A DNA stretch of 64,000 nucleotides from an uncultured Tenacibaculum sp. (GCA_947501615.1 CANMWK010000002.1:248001-312000); one strand, 5' to 3'; shown: positions 46,784 through 55,833, counted from the stretch's first letter. Notes: generated by a model not told the origin, from the sequence alone. Made by a program: numbers and translations.

Positions 46784-46909
46784 GTTATCAAGAAAGGTGG
46801 AGGGAATAGACCCTGTGAAACCTTAGCAACCCTTTATTTATGCTGAAATCTATTCAGTATCTATAAAGAAGGTGCTAAATTCTACCCAAAAAATATTGGG
46901 ATAGATAAC
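46784..46909 (+). ncRNA. SAM-I (S-box) riboswitch
   Basis: The conserved core is visible: GTTATCAAGAAAGGTGGAGGG starts the P1/P2 region (only positions 46784-46804 are meant here), CCCTGTGAAACCTTAGCAACC follows in pieces, and AAGGTGCTAAATTC is the P3/P4-side signature. P1 closes as GTTATC (46784-46789) with GATAAC (46904-46909). SAM-I riboswitches bind S-adenosylmethionine and switch methionine genes off. It precedes metY and the MetX fusion gene. Confidence 0.93.
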
Positions 46910-46914
46910 AAAAT

Positions 46915-46950
46915 AGACTTTCTACAACTTAACGAAAAGTCTTTTTTTCT
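46915..46950 (+). terminator. Terminator directly behind the SAM riboswitch
   Basis: AGACTTT (46915-46921) pairs with AAAGTCT (46936-46942), followed by a T-run. Its place 6 bases behind P1 fits control by premature termination when SAM is bound; the competing antiterminator was not worked out. Confidence 0.65.
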
Positions 46951-47038
46951 TAATAACATTTTTCTATATGCGGCATCGTAAAACGGTGTGGTTTGACTTT
47001 TTAGATTAATTTTTTATTAACTCAAAAAAGTAGGAAAA

Positions 47039-48334
47039 ATGAGTACATTACAATTCGAAACAAATGCATTACATGCTGGGCATGATGTAACACAAACAGG
47101 AGGAACAAGAGCTGTTCCAATTTATCAAACAACTTCATATGTGTTTAATAATGCAGATCACGCAGCTAATTTATTTTCATTAAAAGAATTAGGATTTATT
47201 TACACACGTTTAAATAATCCAACAAATCAAATTTTACAAGAACGTTTAGCTGCTTTAGAAGGTGGAGTAGGAGCAGTAGTTTTTGCTTCGGGAACAGCAG
47301 CAATTTCAACAGGATTATTAACGCTGTTAAGAGCTGGAGATCATATTGTAGCTTCTAGTAGTTTATACGGAGGAACTTATAATTTACTAAAAGTCACGTT
47401 ACCAAGATTAGGAATTACAACAACTTTTGTTGATCCATCTGACCCTGAAAATTTCGGAAAAGCAGTACAAGAAAATACAAGAGCATTTTTTGCTGAATCG
47501 TTAGGGAATCCGAAGTTAGATGTATTAGATCTTGAAAATATTTCCTCAGAAGCCAAAAAGGCGAAAGTTCCTTTTATCGTAGATAATACAGTTGCTACGC
47601 CATCTTTATTGAATCCAATTGAATACGGTGCAAACATTGTTATTCATTCTTTAACAAAATACATTGGCGGACAAGGAAATTCTCTTGGAGGAGTAATTGT
47701 TGATGCAGGTAATTTTGATTGGGATAATGGTAAATTCCCAGAATTTACTGAGCCTTCAGCAGGTTATCACGGATTAAAATATTACGAGACTTTAGGAACT
47801 GCATCGTTTACATTCAAATTAATTTTAGAAGGATTACGTGATTTTGGAGGAGCATTGAGTCCAACCAATGCATTTCAAATCATTCAAGGTTTAGAAACCT
47901 TACCGGTAAGAATTCAAAAACATAGTGAAAATGCATTAGAACTTGCAAAATGGTTACAAGAACAAGATGAAGTAGCTTGGGTAAATTACCCAGGTTTAGA
48001 AGGAAATAAATACAAAGCTTTAGCTGATAAATACTTGCCAAAAGGTCAAAGTGGAATTGTAACATTTGGAGCTAAAAAAGGATACGAAGCTGCAAAGACC
48101 ATAGCAGATAACACAAAGTTATTCTCATTATTAGCAAATATTGGAGATACAAAATCTTTAATAATTCATCCAGCAAGTACAACACATCAGCAGTTGAGTG
48201 ATGAAGAACAAGAAGCAACAGGAGTAACGCAAGATTTAATTCGACTTTCAGTAGGATTAGAAAATGTGGAAGATTTAAAGTCTGATTTGAAAGAAGCTTT
48301 TAAAGCTGTACATCAGTTAGTAATTCAAGAATAA
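47039..48334 (+). CDS. metY: O-acetylhomoserine sulfhydrylase MetY
   Basis: The 431-residue product is a Cys/Met-metabolism PLP enzyme of the MetY length and type. It starts TNALHAGHDVTQTGGTRAVPIYQTTSYVF, has the Gly-rich FASGTAAISTGL, and the PLP lysine in SLTKYIGGQGNSLGG (about residue 209). It makes homocysteine from O-acetylhomoserine and sulfide produced by the downstream sulfite reductase. It is first behind the SAM riboswitch, and the MetX fusion gene starts 24 bases later. Confidence 0.93.
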   Translation: MSTLQFETNALHAGHDVTQTGGTRAVPIYQTTSYVFNNADHAANLFSLKELGFIYTRLNNPTNQILQERLAALEGGVGAVVFASGTAAISTGLLTLLRAGDHIVASSSLYGGTYNLLKVTLPRLGITTTFVDPSDPENFGKAVQENTRAFFAESLGNPKLDVLDLENISSEAKKAKVPFIVDNTVATPSLLNPIEYGANIVIHSLTKYIGGQGNSLGGVIVDAGNFDWDNGKFPEFTEPSAGYHGLKYYETLGTASFTFKLILEGLRDFGGALSPTNAFQIIQGLETLPVRIQKHSENALELAKWLQEQDEVAWVNYPGLEGNKYKALADKYLPKGQSGIVTFGAKKGYEAAKTIADNTKLFSLLANIGDTKSLIIHPASTTHQQLSDEEQEATGVTQDLIRLSVGLENVEDLKSDLKEAFKAVHQLVIQE

Positions 48335-48357
48335 TTTGTTTCTAAGTTCATAGTACA

Positions 48358-51300
48358 ATGCATACATTAGGCCATATTAATTTACCTAGTTATATAACAG
48401 AAAGTGGTGAGACAATACCAATTCGTTTGTCTTACCAGCTTTTCGGACAACCACTTCATGAAGCACCAGTGATTTTAGTAAATCATGCATTAACAGGAAA
48501 TAGTAATGTTGCTGGAGAAGACGGTTGGTGGAAAGACATAATTGGAGAACATAAAATTATTGATACAAATAAGTACACCATTTTATGTTTTAATATTCCA
48601 GGTAATGGCTATGACGATTTTTTAATTGATGAGTATAAAAGTTTTATTGCTAGAGATGTCGCTCAAATCTTTATTCAAGGTTTAAAAGAGTTGAATATTG
48701 AAAAACTTTTTGCTCTAATCGGAGGTTCTTTAGGAGGCGGAATTGCTTGGGAAATGGCAGTATTACAACCAGAAATAACGGAACATTTAATTCCTATAGC
48801 AACAGATTGGAAATCTACAGATTGGTTAATTGCCAACTGTCAAATTCAAGAATTGTTTTTAACCAATTCTAAAAATCCAGTTCACGATGCTAGAATTCAT
48901 GCGATGTTATGTTACAGAACTCCAGCATCATTTAAACAACGATTCCAGAGAAGTAAAAACGAGAGTTTACAAATTTTCAATGTAGAAAGTTGGTTGTTAC
49001 ATCATGGGAAAAAATTACAAGAGCGTTACCAATTGGCTTCATATAAATTAATGAATCAGTTACTAAAAACGATCGATGTAACTCAGGGAGAAAATACAGA
49101 AGATATTCTAGAAAACATTAAAGCGAATATTCACATTATTGGAGTGGATTCTGATTTGTTTTTTACTGCGGAAGAAAATAGAGAAACGCATAAAAAGTTA
49201 GCACAAAAACATCCTAATGTAACATATAATGAAATTAATTCTGTGCATGGACACGATGCGTTTTTAATTGAATATGAACAACTAGAAAAAATATTCGGAT
49301 CAATTTTTAAAGAAAATCCAAAAGCTAAAAAGATGAAAGTTTTAAAATTTGGAGGGAAATCATTATCAAATCAAGGAATTGATAATGTCATCAATATTAT
49401 AGAAAATAAAATAAATAAGGGCGAGCATATTACAGTTGTAGTTTCAGCAAGAGGAAATGCAACAAACGAATTAGAATCAATTCTAGAGAGTGCCTCAAAA
49501 AGTGAAACTTATCAAGAGCAATTAGAAACTTTTAAATACGAGCAGACTAAAATTACACCATTATTAGATTTTTCTAATGAGTTTCAAAAACTAGAACAAT
49601 TATTTGAAGGAGTAAGTTTATTGGGTGATTATAGCAATAAAACAAAAGATGAGGTTTTAGCCCAAGGTGAGTTAATTTCTATAAAAACAGTAACAGAATT
49701 ATTACAACAAAGAGGAATTCCAGCTCATGCAACAGACGCTAGGGTTTTACTAAAAACAGATGAAAGTTTCGGAAATGCACAGCCTATAGATACCCTTTCT
49801 AAAGAGAACGTTGTAAATCATTTTAAAGAACATAACGGAAGTACAGTTAATATTGTTTCTGGTTATATCGCCTCAAATTTAAAGAATGAAACAACGACTT
49901 TAGGCAGAAACGGAAGTAATTATACAGCGTCTTTATTGGCAAATTATTTAGATGCAGAAGAGTTGCAGAATTATACACATGTAGACGGAATTTTTACTGC
50001 GAATCCAGATTTGGTAAGTGAAGCTAAAAAGATTGAAGAACTTTCATTTTCTGAAGCGAATGAATTAGCAAATTTCGGTGCGAATATTCTACATGCAAAA
50101 ACAATTATTCCGTTAATAGAAAAGAATATAAATCTTAGAATTTTAAACACGTTTAATCCTAAGGATGCTGGAACTTTAATTACTTCAAAGAGTAAGACTA
50201 AAGGGATCAAATCAATTTCTGTATTAGAAAACGTAGCTTTACTAAATTTTGAAGGTAGAGGTTTATTAGGTAAAATCGGAGTAGATGCACGTATTTTCAA
50301 ATCTTTAGGAAATCATGGAATAAACGTTAGTATTATTTCTCAAGGTTCTTCTGAAAGAGGAATTGGATTGGTGGTTGATAAAGAAAAGTCAGAATTAGCA
50401 GTTAAAGCTTTAGAACAAGAATTTGCGCAAGACTTAATTACTAAAGATGTCAATCAAATCACAATTGTAAATAACGTTGCTGTCATTTCAATTATTGGTC
50501 AAGATCTTAGCGAATTCCATTTGCCATACAATGCTTTAATTCAGAATCAAATAGTTCCGTTATTATTCAATAATACAATCTCTGGAAAGAATGTGAGTTT
50601 GGTGGTGAAAAAGGAAGAATTGCATAAAGCAGTTAATGTAATTCACGGTCAGGTTTTCGGAGTAGCAAAGAAAATAAACATAGCAATTTTCGGAAAAGGT
50701 TTAGTTGGTGGAACCTTAATAGAACAAATTTTTGCAAGTGCAAAAAACATTTTAGAAAGAAGAAAAGTTCAGTTAAATATTTTTGCTGTCGCCAATTCTA
50801 AAAATGTATTGTTAAGTAAAAATGGAGTAGATAAAGACTGGAAAGATAATCTGGATAATAGCGATACAAGTAGCAGTATAGAAGAAGTGATACGTTTTGC
50901 AAAAGCACATCATTTAGAAAACTTAATCGCTGTTGATAATACCGCCAGTAAAGATTTTGTACATAATTATATTCCTTTAGTAAAAGCAGGTTTCGATTTA
51001 GTTTCGTCCAATAAAATAGCCAATACAGTAGCACATTCTTTCTATAAAGAATTACGAGCTATTTTAGAAGAAAACAAAAAAACATATCTCTACGAGACAA
51101 ACGTTGGAGCAGGATTACCATTAATTGATACAATAAAATTATTACACGATTCAGGAGAAAATATTACAAGAATTAGAGGTGTTTTTTCAGGATCATTAAG
51201 TTTTATTTTCAATACATTTTCTGAAGAAGAAACTTCATTTTCAGAAGTGTTATCCGAAGCTATTAAAAATGGATATACTGAGCCAGATCCTAGAGAAGAT

Positions 51301-51741
51301 TTATGCGGAAATGATGTAGCCCGAAAACTTTTAATCCTTGCCAGAGAATTAGATTTAGAAAATGAGTTTGAAGATATTCAAATTCAGAATTTAATTCCAG
51401 AAGAATTGAGATCTGGTAGTGTTGAAGATTTCTTATCAAATACGACAAAGTTAGATCCATATTACACTAAAGAAAAGTCAGATCAAAAAGAAAATCATGT
51501 ACTAAGATACATTGGAGATTTACACGGAGACTTACAACAAAATAAAGGAGAGTTAGATGTAAAACTAGTTTCTGTAGCTAAAGATACACCACTTGGAAGC
51601 TTAAAAGGATCTGATGCCATATTTGAAATTTATACAGCATCTTATGGAGATCAACCACTAGTTATTCAAGGAGCTGGAGCCGGAGCAGAAGTTACAGCAA
51701 GAGGTGTGTTCGGAGATATTTTACGATTAACAAAAAAATAA
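48358..51741 (+). CDS. Three-domain fusion: homoserine O-acetyltransferase (MetX), aspartokinase, homoserine dehydrogenase
   Basis: The 1127-residue product joins three enzymes. Residues 1-325 are an alpha/beta hydrolase of the MetX type (NHALTGN, nucleophile Ser124 in GGSLGGG, a GVDSD acid and VHGHD histidine). From Met326 an aspartokinase follows (KVLKFGGKSL; the usual Thr/Ser after GG is Lys), with GRNGSNYTASLLA and ACT repeats. From about residue 772 is homoserine dehydrogenase (FGKGLVGG, SSNKIAN, GAGLPLIDT, EPDPREDLCGNDVARKL). The three steps are not consecutive, because aspartate-semialdehyde dehydrogenase is missing. It would divert aspartate carbon to O-acetylhomoserine for metY. There is no internal stop or frameshift. 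Confidence 0.93.
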   Translation: MHTLGHINLPSYITESGETIPIRLSYQLFGQPLHEAPVILVNHALTGNSNVAGEDGWWKDIIGEHKIIDTNKYTILCFNIPGNGYDDFLIDEYKSFIARDVAQIFIQGLKELNIEKLFALIGGSLGGGIAWEMAVLQPEITEHLIPIATDWKSTDWLIANCQIQELFLTNSKNPVHDARIHAMLCYRTPASFKQRFQRSKNESLQIFNVESWLLHHGKKLQERYQLASYKLMNQLLKTIDVTQGENTEDILENIKANIHIIGVDSDLFFTAEENRETHKKLAQKHPNVTYNEINSVHGHDAFLIEYEQLEKIFGSIFKENPKAKKMKVLKFGGKSLSNQGIDNVINIIENKINKGEHITVVVSARGNATNELESILESASKSETYQEQLETFKYEQTKITPLLDFSNEFQKLEQLFEGVSLLGDYSNKTKDEVLAQGELISIKTVTELLQQRGIPAHATDARVLLKTDESFGNAQPIDTLSKENVVNHFKEHNGSTVNIVSGYIASNLKNETTTLGRNGSNYTASLLANYLDAEELQNYTHVDGIFTANPDLVSEAKKIEELSFSEANELANFGANILHAKTIIPLIEKNINLRILNTFNPKDAGTLITSKSKTKGIKSISVLENVALLNFEGRGLLGKIGVDARIFKSLGNHGINVSIISQGSSERGIGLVVDKEKSELAVKALEQEFAQDLITKDVNQITIVNNVAVISIIGQDLSEFHLPYNALIQNQIVPLLFNNTISGKNVSLVVKKEELHKAVNVIHGQVFGVAKKINIAIFGKGLVGGTLIEQIFASAKNILERRKVQLNIFAVANSKNVLLSKNGVDKDWKDNLDNSDTSSSIEEVIRFAKAHHLENLIAVDNTASKDFVHNYIPLVKAGFDLVSSNKIANTVAHSFYKELRAILEENKKTYLYETNVGAGLPLIDTIKLLHDSGENITRIRGVFSGSLSFIFNTFSEEETSFSEVLSEAIKNGYTEPDPREDLCGNDVARKLLILARELDLENEFEDIQIQNLIPEELRSGSVEDFLSNTTKLDPYYTKEKSDQKENHVLRYIGDLHGDLQQNKGELDVKLVSVAKDTPLGSLKGSDAIFEIYTASYGDQPLVIQGAGAGAEVTARGVFGDILRLTKK

Positions 51742-51746
51742 AACAA

Positions 51747-52169
51747 ATGAACATTCAACTAAAAAATTATAACAAACACCTATTATTTGAAGCAAAAAAT
51801 CAAACGGGTTATTCATTATTAGTAGGACAAACTCAAGATGAAACTTCTGTAAATGCTATTCGTCCGATGGAATTAATGTTAGTAAGTCTGGCAAGTTGCA
51901 GTAGTATCGATGTCGTAAAAATTCTAAACAAACAAAAGGTTTACGATTTCGATTATAATGTTTCAATAGACGCTACTCGTAAAGAAGATGAAATACCATC
52001 AATTTTTCAAGATATCACAATTACGTATAGTTTCAATGGAACCGTTAGTAGTGCAAAAGTAAAAAAGGCAACAAGTTTGGCAGTAGAAAAATATTGTTCT
52101 GTAGCTAAAATTATAGAGCAAACAGCTAAAATCAATTATAAAATCATTTTGAATAACGAAGAGATATGA
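51747..52169 (+). CDS. OsmC/Ohr-family protein
   Basis: The 140-residue product has the OsmC fold: RPMELMLVSLASCSSIDVVKIL carries the first cysteine of the redox pair (Cys51), and VEKYCSVAKIIEQTAKINY the second. OsmC-like proteins reduce organic peroxides, and this subgroup sits in sulfur operons, where a role in sulfur or thiol handling is possible. It starts 6 bases behind the fusion gene and overlaps the next gene by 4 bases. Confidence 0.85.
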   Translation: MNIQLKNYNKHLLFEAKNQTGYSLLVGQTQDETSVNAIRPMELMLVSLASCSSIDVVKILNKQKVYDFDYNVSIDATRKEDEIPSIFQDITITYSFNGTVSSAKVKKATSLAVEKYCSVAKIIEQTAKINYKIILNNEEI

Positions 52170-53332
52170 GTAAGAATTTTGAAACACAGGCCGTAAGAAT
52201 TCAGACAGAACGTTCACAGTTTTCAGAACATTCTACACCATTATTTTTAACATCAAGTTTTGTTTTTGATGATGCAGAAGATATGCGAGCTTCTTTTGCA
52301 GAAGAGAAGCAACGAAATTTATACAGTAGATTTTCTAATCCGAATACTACAGAGTTTGTAGATAAAATTGTAGCAATGGAAGGAGCAGAAGCGGGCTATG
52401 CATTTGCTACAGGAATGGGCGCTGTGTTTTCAACATTTGCAGCATTGTTAGGTGCTGGAGATCATATCGTTTCTTCACGTTCTGTTTTTGGTTCTACACA
52501 CAGTTTATTTACAAAGTATTTACCAAAATGGAATATAGAAACTAGTTATTTTAAAGTTAATGAATTAGATAAAGTTGAACGTTTAATTCAACCGAATACT
52601 AAAATTTTATATGCAGAATCACCTACAAATCCAGCAGTAGATATTTTGGATTTAGAAGCGTTATCTCAAATTGCAAAAAAGCATAATTTGTTATTGGTGA
52701 TAGATAATTGTTTCGCAACACCATATTTACAAAACCCGATAAAATTCGGAGCAGATTTGGTAATTCATTCAGCAACAAAATTGATTGACGGACAAGGTAG
52801 AGTTTTAGGCGGAGTTACAGTAGGAAAAGTAGAGCTTGTTAAAGAAATCTACCTGTTTTCTAGAAATACGGGTCCAGCAATGTCACCATTCAATGCTTGG
52901 GTTTTATCTAAAAGTCTAGAAACTTTAGCTGTTCGAGTAGATAAACATTGTGAGAATGCATTAAAAGTTGCTCAATTTTTAGAAGCACATCCAGCGGTAA
53001 ATTTCGTAAAATATCCTTTTTTACCATCGCATCCTCAATATGAAGTAGCAAAAAAGCAGATGAGATTAGGAGGTAATATTGTAGCTTTTGAAATTAAAGG
53101 AGGAATCGAAGCAGGAAGAAAGTTTTTGAATAAAATAAAACTATGTTCTTTATCAGCAAATTTAGGAGATTCAAGAACAATTGTAACACATCCAGCTTCC
53201 ACAACTCACAGTAAATTAAGCGAAGAAGATCGACTAGAAGTTGGAATTACAGATGGTTTAGTCCGTAGCTCGATAGGATTAGAATTTGTAGATGATGTTA
53301 TTGAAGATCTAAAACAGGCTTTAGAAGTGTAA
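52166..53332 (+). CDS. metZ: O-succinylhomoserine sulfhydrylase / cystathionine gamma-synthase-type PLP enzyme
   Basis: The 388-residue product is a second Cys/Met PLP-family enzyme: FETQAVRIQTERSQFSEHSTPLFLTSSFVF start, ATGMGAVFSTFAALL, and PLP lysine in SATKLIDGQGRVLGG. It lacks the longer inserts of MetY and fits MetZ/MetB. It may use O-acetyl- or O-succinylhomoserine with sulfide or cysteine; the split from MetY is not provable here. It overlaps the OsmC gene (ATGA) and precedes the Rrf2 regulator. Confidence 0.8.
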   Translation: MSKNFETQAVRIQTERSQFSEHSTPLFLTSSFVFDDAEDMRASFAEEKQRNLYSRFSNPNTTEFVDKIVAMEGAEAGYAFATGMGAVFSTFAALLGAGDHIVSSRSVFGSTHSLFTKYLPKWNIETSYFKVNELDKVERLIQPNTKILYAESPTNPAVDILDLEALSQIAKKHNLLLVIDNCFATPYLQNPIKFGADLVIHSATKLIDGQGRVLGGVTVGKVELVKEIYLFSRNTGPAMSPFNAWVLSKSLETLAVRVDKHCENALKVAQFLEAHPAVNFVKYPFLPSHPQYEVAKKQMRLGGNIVAFEIKGGIEAGRKFLNKIKLCSLSANLGDSRTIVTHPASTTHSKLSEEDRLEVGITDGLVRSSIGLEFVDDVIEDLKQALEV

Positions 53333-53349
53333 AGATCTATAAGAAAGTA

Positions 53350-53357
53350 TATATTTG
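53350..53357 (+). promoter_or_regulatory. -7 promoter box of the Rrf2 regulator
   Basis: TATATTTG is a perfect TAnnTTTG box ending 4 bases before the start codon at 53362, so the transcript would be leaderless or nearly so. A -33 element is not clear. Confidence 0.5.
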
Positions 53358-53361
53358 TAGT

Positions 53362-53769
53362 ATGCTTTCTAAGAAAACAAAATATGGGATTAAGGCTTTA
53401 ACTTTTATTGCGAAGCAAGAAAAAGGAGAAAAGGTTCAGATTGCAACAATATCTGAAAGTGAAAATATATCTCATAAATTTTTAGAAAGTATATTACTTA
53501 CCTTAAGAAAAGCAGGTGTTTTAGGAGCCAAAAAAGGAAAGGGTGGAGGTTATTATATGATTAAAGAACCTTCAGAGGTTAAAATGACAGAAGTAATCCG
53601 AACTCTTGAAGGCCCAATAGCAATGGTACCGTGTGTAAGCTTGAATTTTTATGAAAAATGTGATGATTGTCCAGACGAACAAGCATGTGCAGTACACAAA
53701 TTAATGATTCAAGTACGTGATAATACATTACATGTTTTACGTAATACTACGCTTGCCGATCTAGTTTAG
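53362..53769 (+). CDS. Rrf2-family transcriptional regulator
   Basis: The 135-residue product has an Rrf2 winged helix (residues 1-70: KYGIKALTFIAKQEKG, VQIATISESENISHKFLESILLTLRKAGVLGAKKGKGGGY) and a later segment with Cys91, Cys100, Cys103 and Cys109. These are candidate Fe-S ligands as in IscR/NsrR, or the cysteine-sensing part of CymR/CysR-like regulators. Its place between the met and cys gene blocks makes control of sulfur genes likely; a candidate operator lies at 54023-54040. Confidence 0.9.
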   Translation: MLSKKTKYGIKALTFIAKQEKGEKVQIATISESENISHKFLESILLTLRKAGVLGAKKGKGGGYYMIKEPSEVKMTEVIRTLEGPIAMVPCVSLNFYEKCDDCPDEQACAVHKLMIQVRDNTLHVLRNTTLADLV

Positions 53770-53948
53770 TTAAACCCAAATTATACGTTAGAAAATCTAT
53801 TCCGTCTGTGCTCTACTGCAAATACGAACGCTACGCTTTATTTTTTAATTTAACCAAAAGCGGTGCTTTGCTGAAATTAAGAAAGCACTAGTATTTATTG
53901 TATATCAAAGACTCATAACGAAGTTCTAATGCATAATTTGGGTTAAAC
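53769..53948. mobile_element. MITE-like element with 16-base terminal inverted repeats
   Basis: GTTAAACCCAAATTAT (53769-53784) and ATAATTTGGGTTAAAC (53933-53948) pair with one mismatch and bound 148 bases without a gene. No transposase is present, so it is at most a non-autonomous relic. No clear target duplication is visible. The left end touches the Rrf2 stop codon. Confidence 0.6.
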
Positions 53949-53983
53949 AAATATTACAATAGTGTTAATTTTTTGATTTTTAC

Positions 53984-54013
53984 TTTGATATTTAGGAATC
54001 ATACGTATATTTG
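53984..54013 (+). promoter_or_regulatory. Promoter of the sulfate-assimilation operon
   Basis: TTTG (53984-53987) and TATATTTG (54006-54013) are spaced 18 bases apart, an excellent match to the Bacteroidota housekeeping promoter. The start of transcription should lie near 54018. Confidence 0.7.
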
Positions 54014-54022
54014 TGTTATAAA

Positions 54023-54040
54023 CCTACTATTCCGATAGGG
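54023..54040 (+). promoter_or_regulatory. Candidate operator of the cys operon
   Basis: CCTACTATTCCGATAGGG contains the inverted pair CTAT(TCCG)ATAG just behind the predicted transcription start. The position fits a repressor site, and the Rrf2 protein encoded upstream is the natural candidate. This link is inference. Confidence 0.4.
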
Positions 54041-54056
54041 TAAATGTGTTTTGAAA

Positions 54057-54311
54057 ATGATAATTGAACAAGTAATAGAAGATAAATCGAATTTCAAGGA
54101 AGATAGATACTCCGAAAAACCAATGCGAAGTATAGTAAAATCAATTAGTTGGAGAGCAGTCGGAACTATAGATACCATCGTAATTTCTTGGTTGATTACA
54201 GGAGAAGTAAATACAGCATTATCAATAGGAGGAATCGAATTAGTAACCAAAATGCTATTGTATTTTTTTCACGAAAGAGTTTGGAATAGTATTAAATGGG
54301 GTAGAAAATGA
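54057..54311 (+). CDS. DUF2061 membrane protein of the cys operon
   Basis: The start is the ATG at 54057 rather than the TTG at 54051. The 84-residue product has KSISWRAVGTIDTIVISWLITGEVNTALSIGGIELVTKMLLYFFHERVW, which is the DUF2061 signature with two membrane segments. The family is of unknown function but recurs in sulfate-assimilation operons, so a role in sulfate or sulfite movement is possible. It overlaps cysH by 4 bases (ATGA). Confidence 0.85.
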   Translation: MIIEQVIEDKSNFKEDRYSEKPMRSIVKSISWRAVGTIDTIVISWLITGEVNTALSIGGIELVTKMLLYFFHERVWNSIKWGRK

Positions 54312-54916
54312 ATATAGAAGAAATAAATAAAGAATTAAAAGGAAAATCTCCTCAAGAGATAGTGAATTGGGCGTTATCAGTAGCTAAAAAGCCAGTAGTA
54401 ACAACCAATTTTAGACCATACGAAAGTGCAATTTTACATTTGGTGGTTACCGAGCAAAACGATATTCCAGTAGTGTGGTGCGATACAGGTTATAACACAT
54501 CTCAAACCTATAAACATGCGGAAGAACTTATAGGAAAATTAAGTTTAAATGTAAAATTATATGTGCCAAAGCAAACTGTTGCCCATAGAAATGTTGTTTT
54601 AGGTTTGCCAAGTGTAGACGATCCTAATCATGCTGTTTTTACAGAGCAAGTAAAACTAGAACCTTTCAAAAGAGCAATGAACGAACATCAACCAGATGTT
54701 TGGTTTACTAATTTAAGGAAAGGACAAACTGCTTTTAGAGATAGTATTGATATTGTTTCTGTTAGTAAAGATGGAGTGCTAAAAGTGAGTCCTTTTTACA
54801 ATTTTTCAGATGAAGATTTAGATCAATATTTAGCTCAGTTCGATTTGCCTAACGAGTTTAAGTATTTCGATCCAACTAAAGTAGAGAGTAATAGAGAATG
54901 TGGTTTACATATTTAA
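54308..54916 (+). CDS. cysH: Phosphoadenylyl-sulfate (or adenylyl-sulfate) reductase CysH
   Basis: The 202-residue product has the PP-loop-type binding region TTNFRPYESAILHLV and the C-terminal redox-active ECGLH (Cys198). The paired CC...CxxC motifs that bind 4Fe-4S in APS reductases are absent, so by family rules it should reduce PAPS with thioredoxin. However, no cysC kinase is seen in the window (cysN carries no CysC domain), so the real substrate is open. It gives sulfite to the sulfite reductase downstream. Confidence 0.88.
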   Translation: MNIEEINKELKGKSPQEIVNWALSVAKKPVVTTNFRPYESAILHLVVTEQNDIPVVWCDTGYNTSQTYKHAEELIGKLSLNVKLYVPKQTVAHRNVVLGLPSVDDPNHAVFTEQVKLEPFKRAMNEHQPDVWFTNLRKGQTAFRDSIDIVSVSKDGVLKVSPFYNFSDEDLDQYLAQFDLPNEFKYFDPTKVESNRECGLHI

Positions 54917-54927
54917 AAAATAGGATT

Positions 54928-55833
54928 ATGAATACGGATGTAATTAGAGTAGGAGCATTAGAGAGTGAAGCAATTTATATCATAAGAGAAGTAGCAGCTC
55001 AGTTTGAAAAACCTGTACTGTTATTTTCTGGAGGAAAAGATAGTATTACCCTGGTAAGATTAGCTCAAAAAGCTTTCTATCCAGCAAAAATTCCATTCCC
55101 TTTAATGCATATCGATACAGGACATAATTTTCCTGAAACTATTGAGTTTCGAGATCGATTAGTTGAGGAATTAGGAGTTGAGTTAATCGTTCGTAATGTT
55201 CAAGATAATATAGATGCTGGTAAAGTAAAAGAAGAAACGGGTAAGTATGCAAGTAGAAATATTTTACAGACAGAAACTTTACTAGATGCAATTGAAGAAT
55301 TCGGATTCGATGCGTGTATCGGTGGAGCAAGAAGAGATGAAGAGAAAGCAAGAGCAAAAGAAAGAATTTTCTCAGTTCGTGATGATTTCGGTCAGTGGGA
55401 TGAAAAAAATCAAAGACCAGAATTATTTGATATGCTAAATGGAAGAATTGATTTAGGTCAGAATGTTCGTGTGTTTCCTATTTCAAATTGGACAGAGTTA
55501 GATGTATGGTCATATATCCAAAAGGAAGCCATTGAAATTCCTTCCATATACTTTGCACATCAACGAGAAACATTCTTAAGAGACGGACTGATTTGGTCTG
55601 CAAATGATGGAGTTGTATATCGAGATGAAGATGAGGAAGTAGCGCAAAGAATGGTTCGTTTTAGAACTGTAGGAGATATGAGTTGTACTGCAGCGGTTTT
55701 ATCGGATGCTGTAGATATTGCATCTGTAGTTGCAGAGATTAGAGAATCCAAAATTTCTGAACGTGGCGCTAGAATAGATGATAAACGATCTGAAGCTGCA
55801 ATGGAAAAAAGAAAACAACAAGGATATTTTTAA
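54928..55833 (+). CDS. cysD: Sulfate adenylyltransferase subunit 2 CysD
   Basis: I set the start at the ATG at 54928 (MNTDVIRVGALESEAIYI) instead of the ATG at 54898 inside cysH. The 301-residue product has the PP-loop SGGKDSITLVRLAQKAF, the FPLMHIDTGHNFPETIEFRD region and the ending RSEAAMEKRKQQGYF. With CysN it activates sulfate to APS using ATP. A 103-base spacer with an inverted repeat separates it from cysN. Confidence 0.96.
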   Translation: MNTDVIRVGALESEAIYIIREVAAQFEKPVLLFSGGKDSITLVRLAQKAFYPAKIPFPLMHIDTGHNFPETIEFRDRLVEELGVELIVRNVQDNIDAGKVKEETGKYASRNILQTETLLDAIEEFGFDACIGGARRDEEKARAKERIFSVRDDFGQWDEKNQRPELFDMLNGRIDLGQNVRVFPISNWTELDVWSYIQKEAIEIPSIYFAHQRETFLRDGLIWSANDGVVYRDEDEEVAQRMVRFRTVGDMSCTAAVLSDAVDIASVVAEIRESKISERGARIDDKRSEAAMEKRKQQGYF

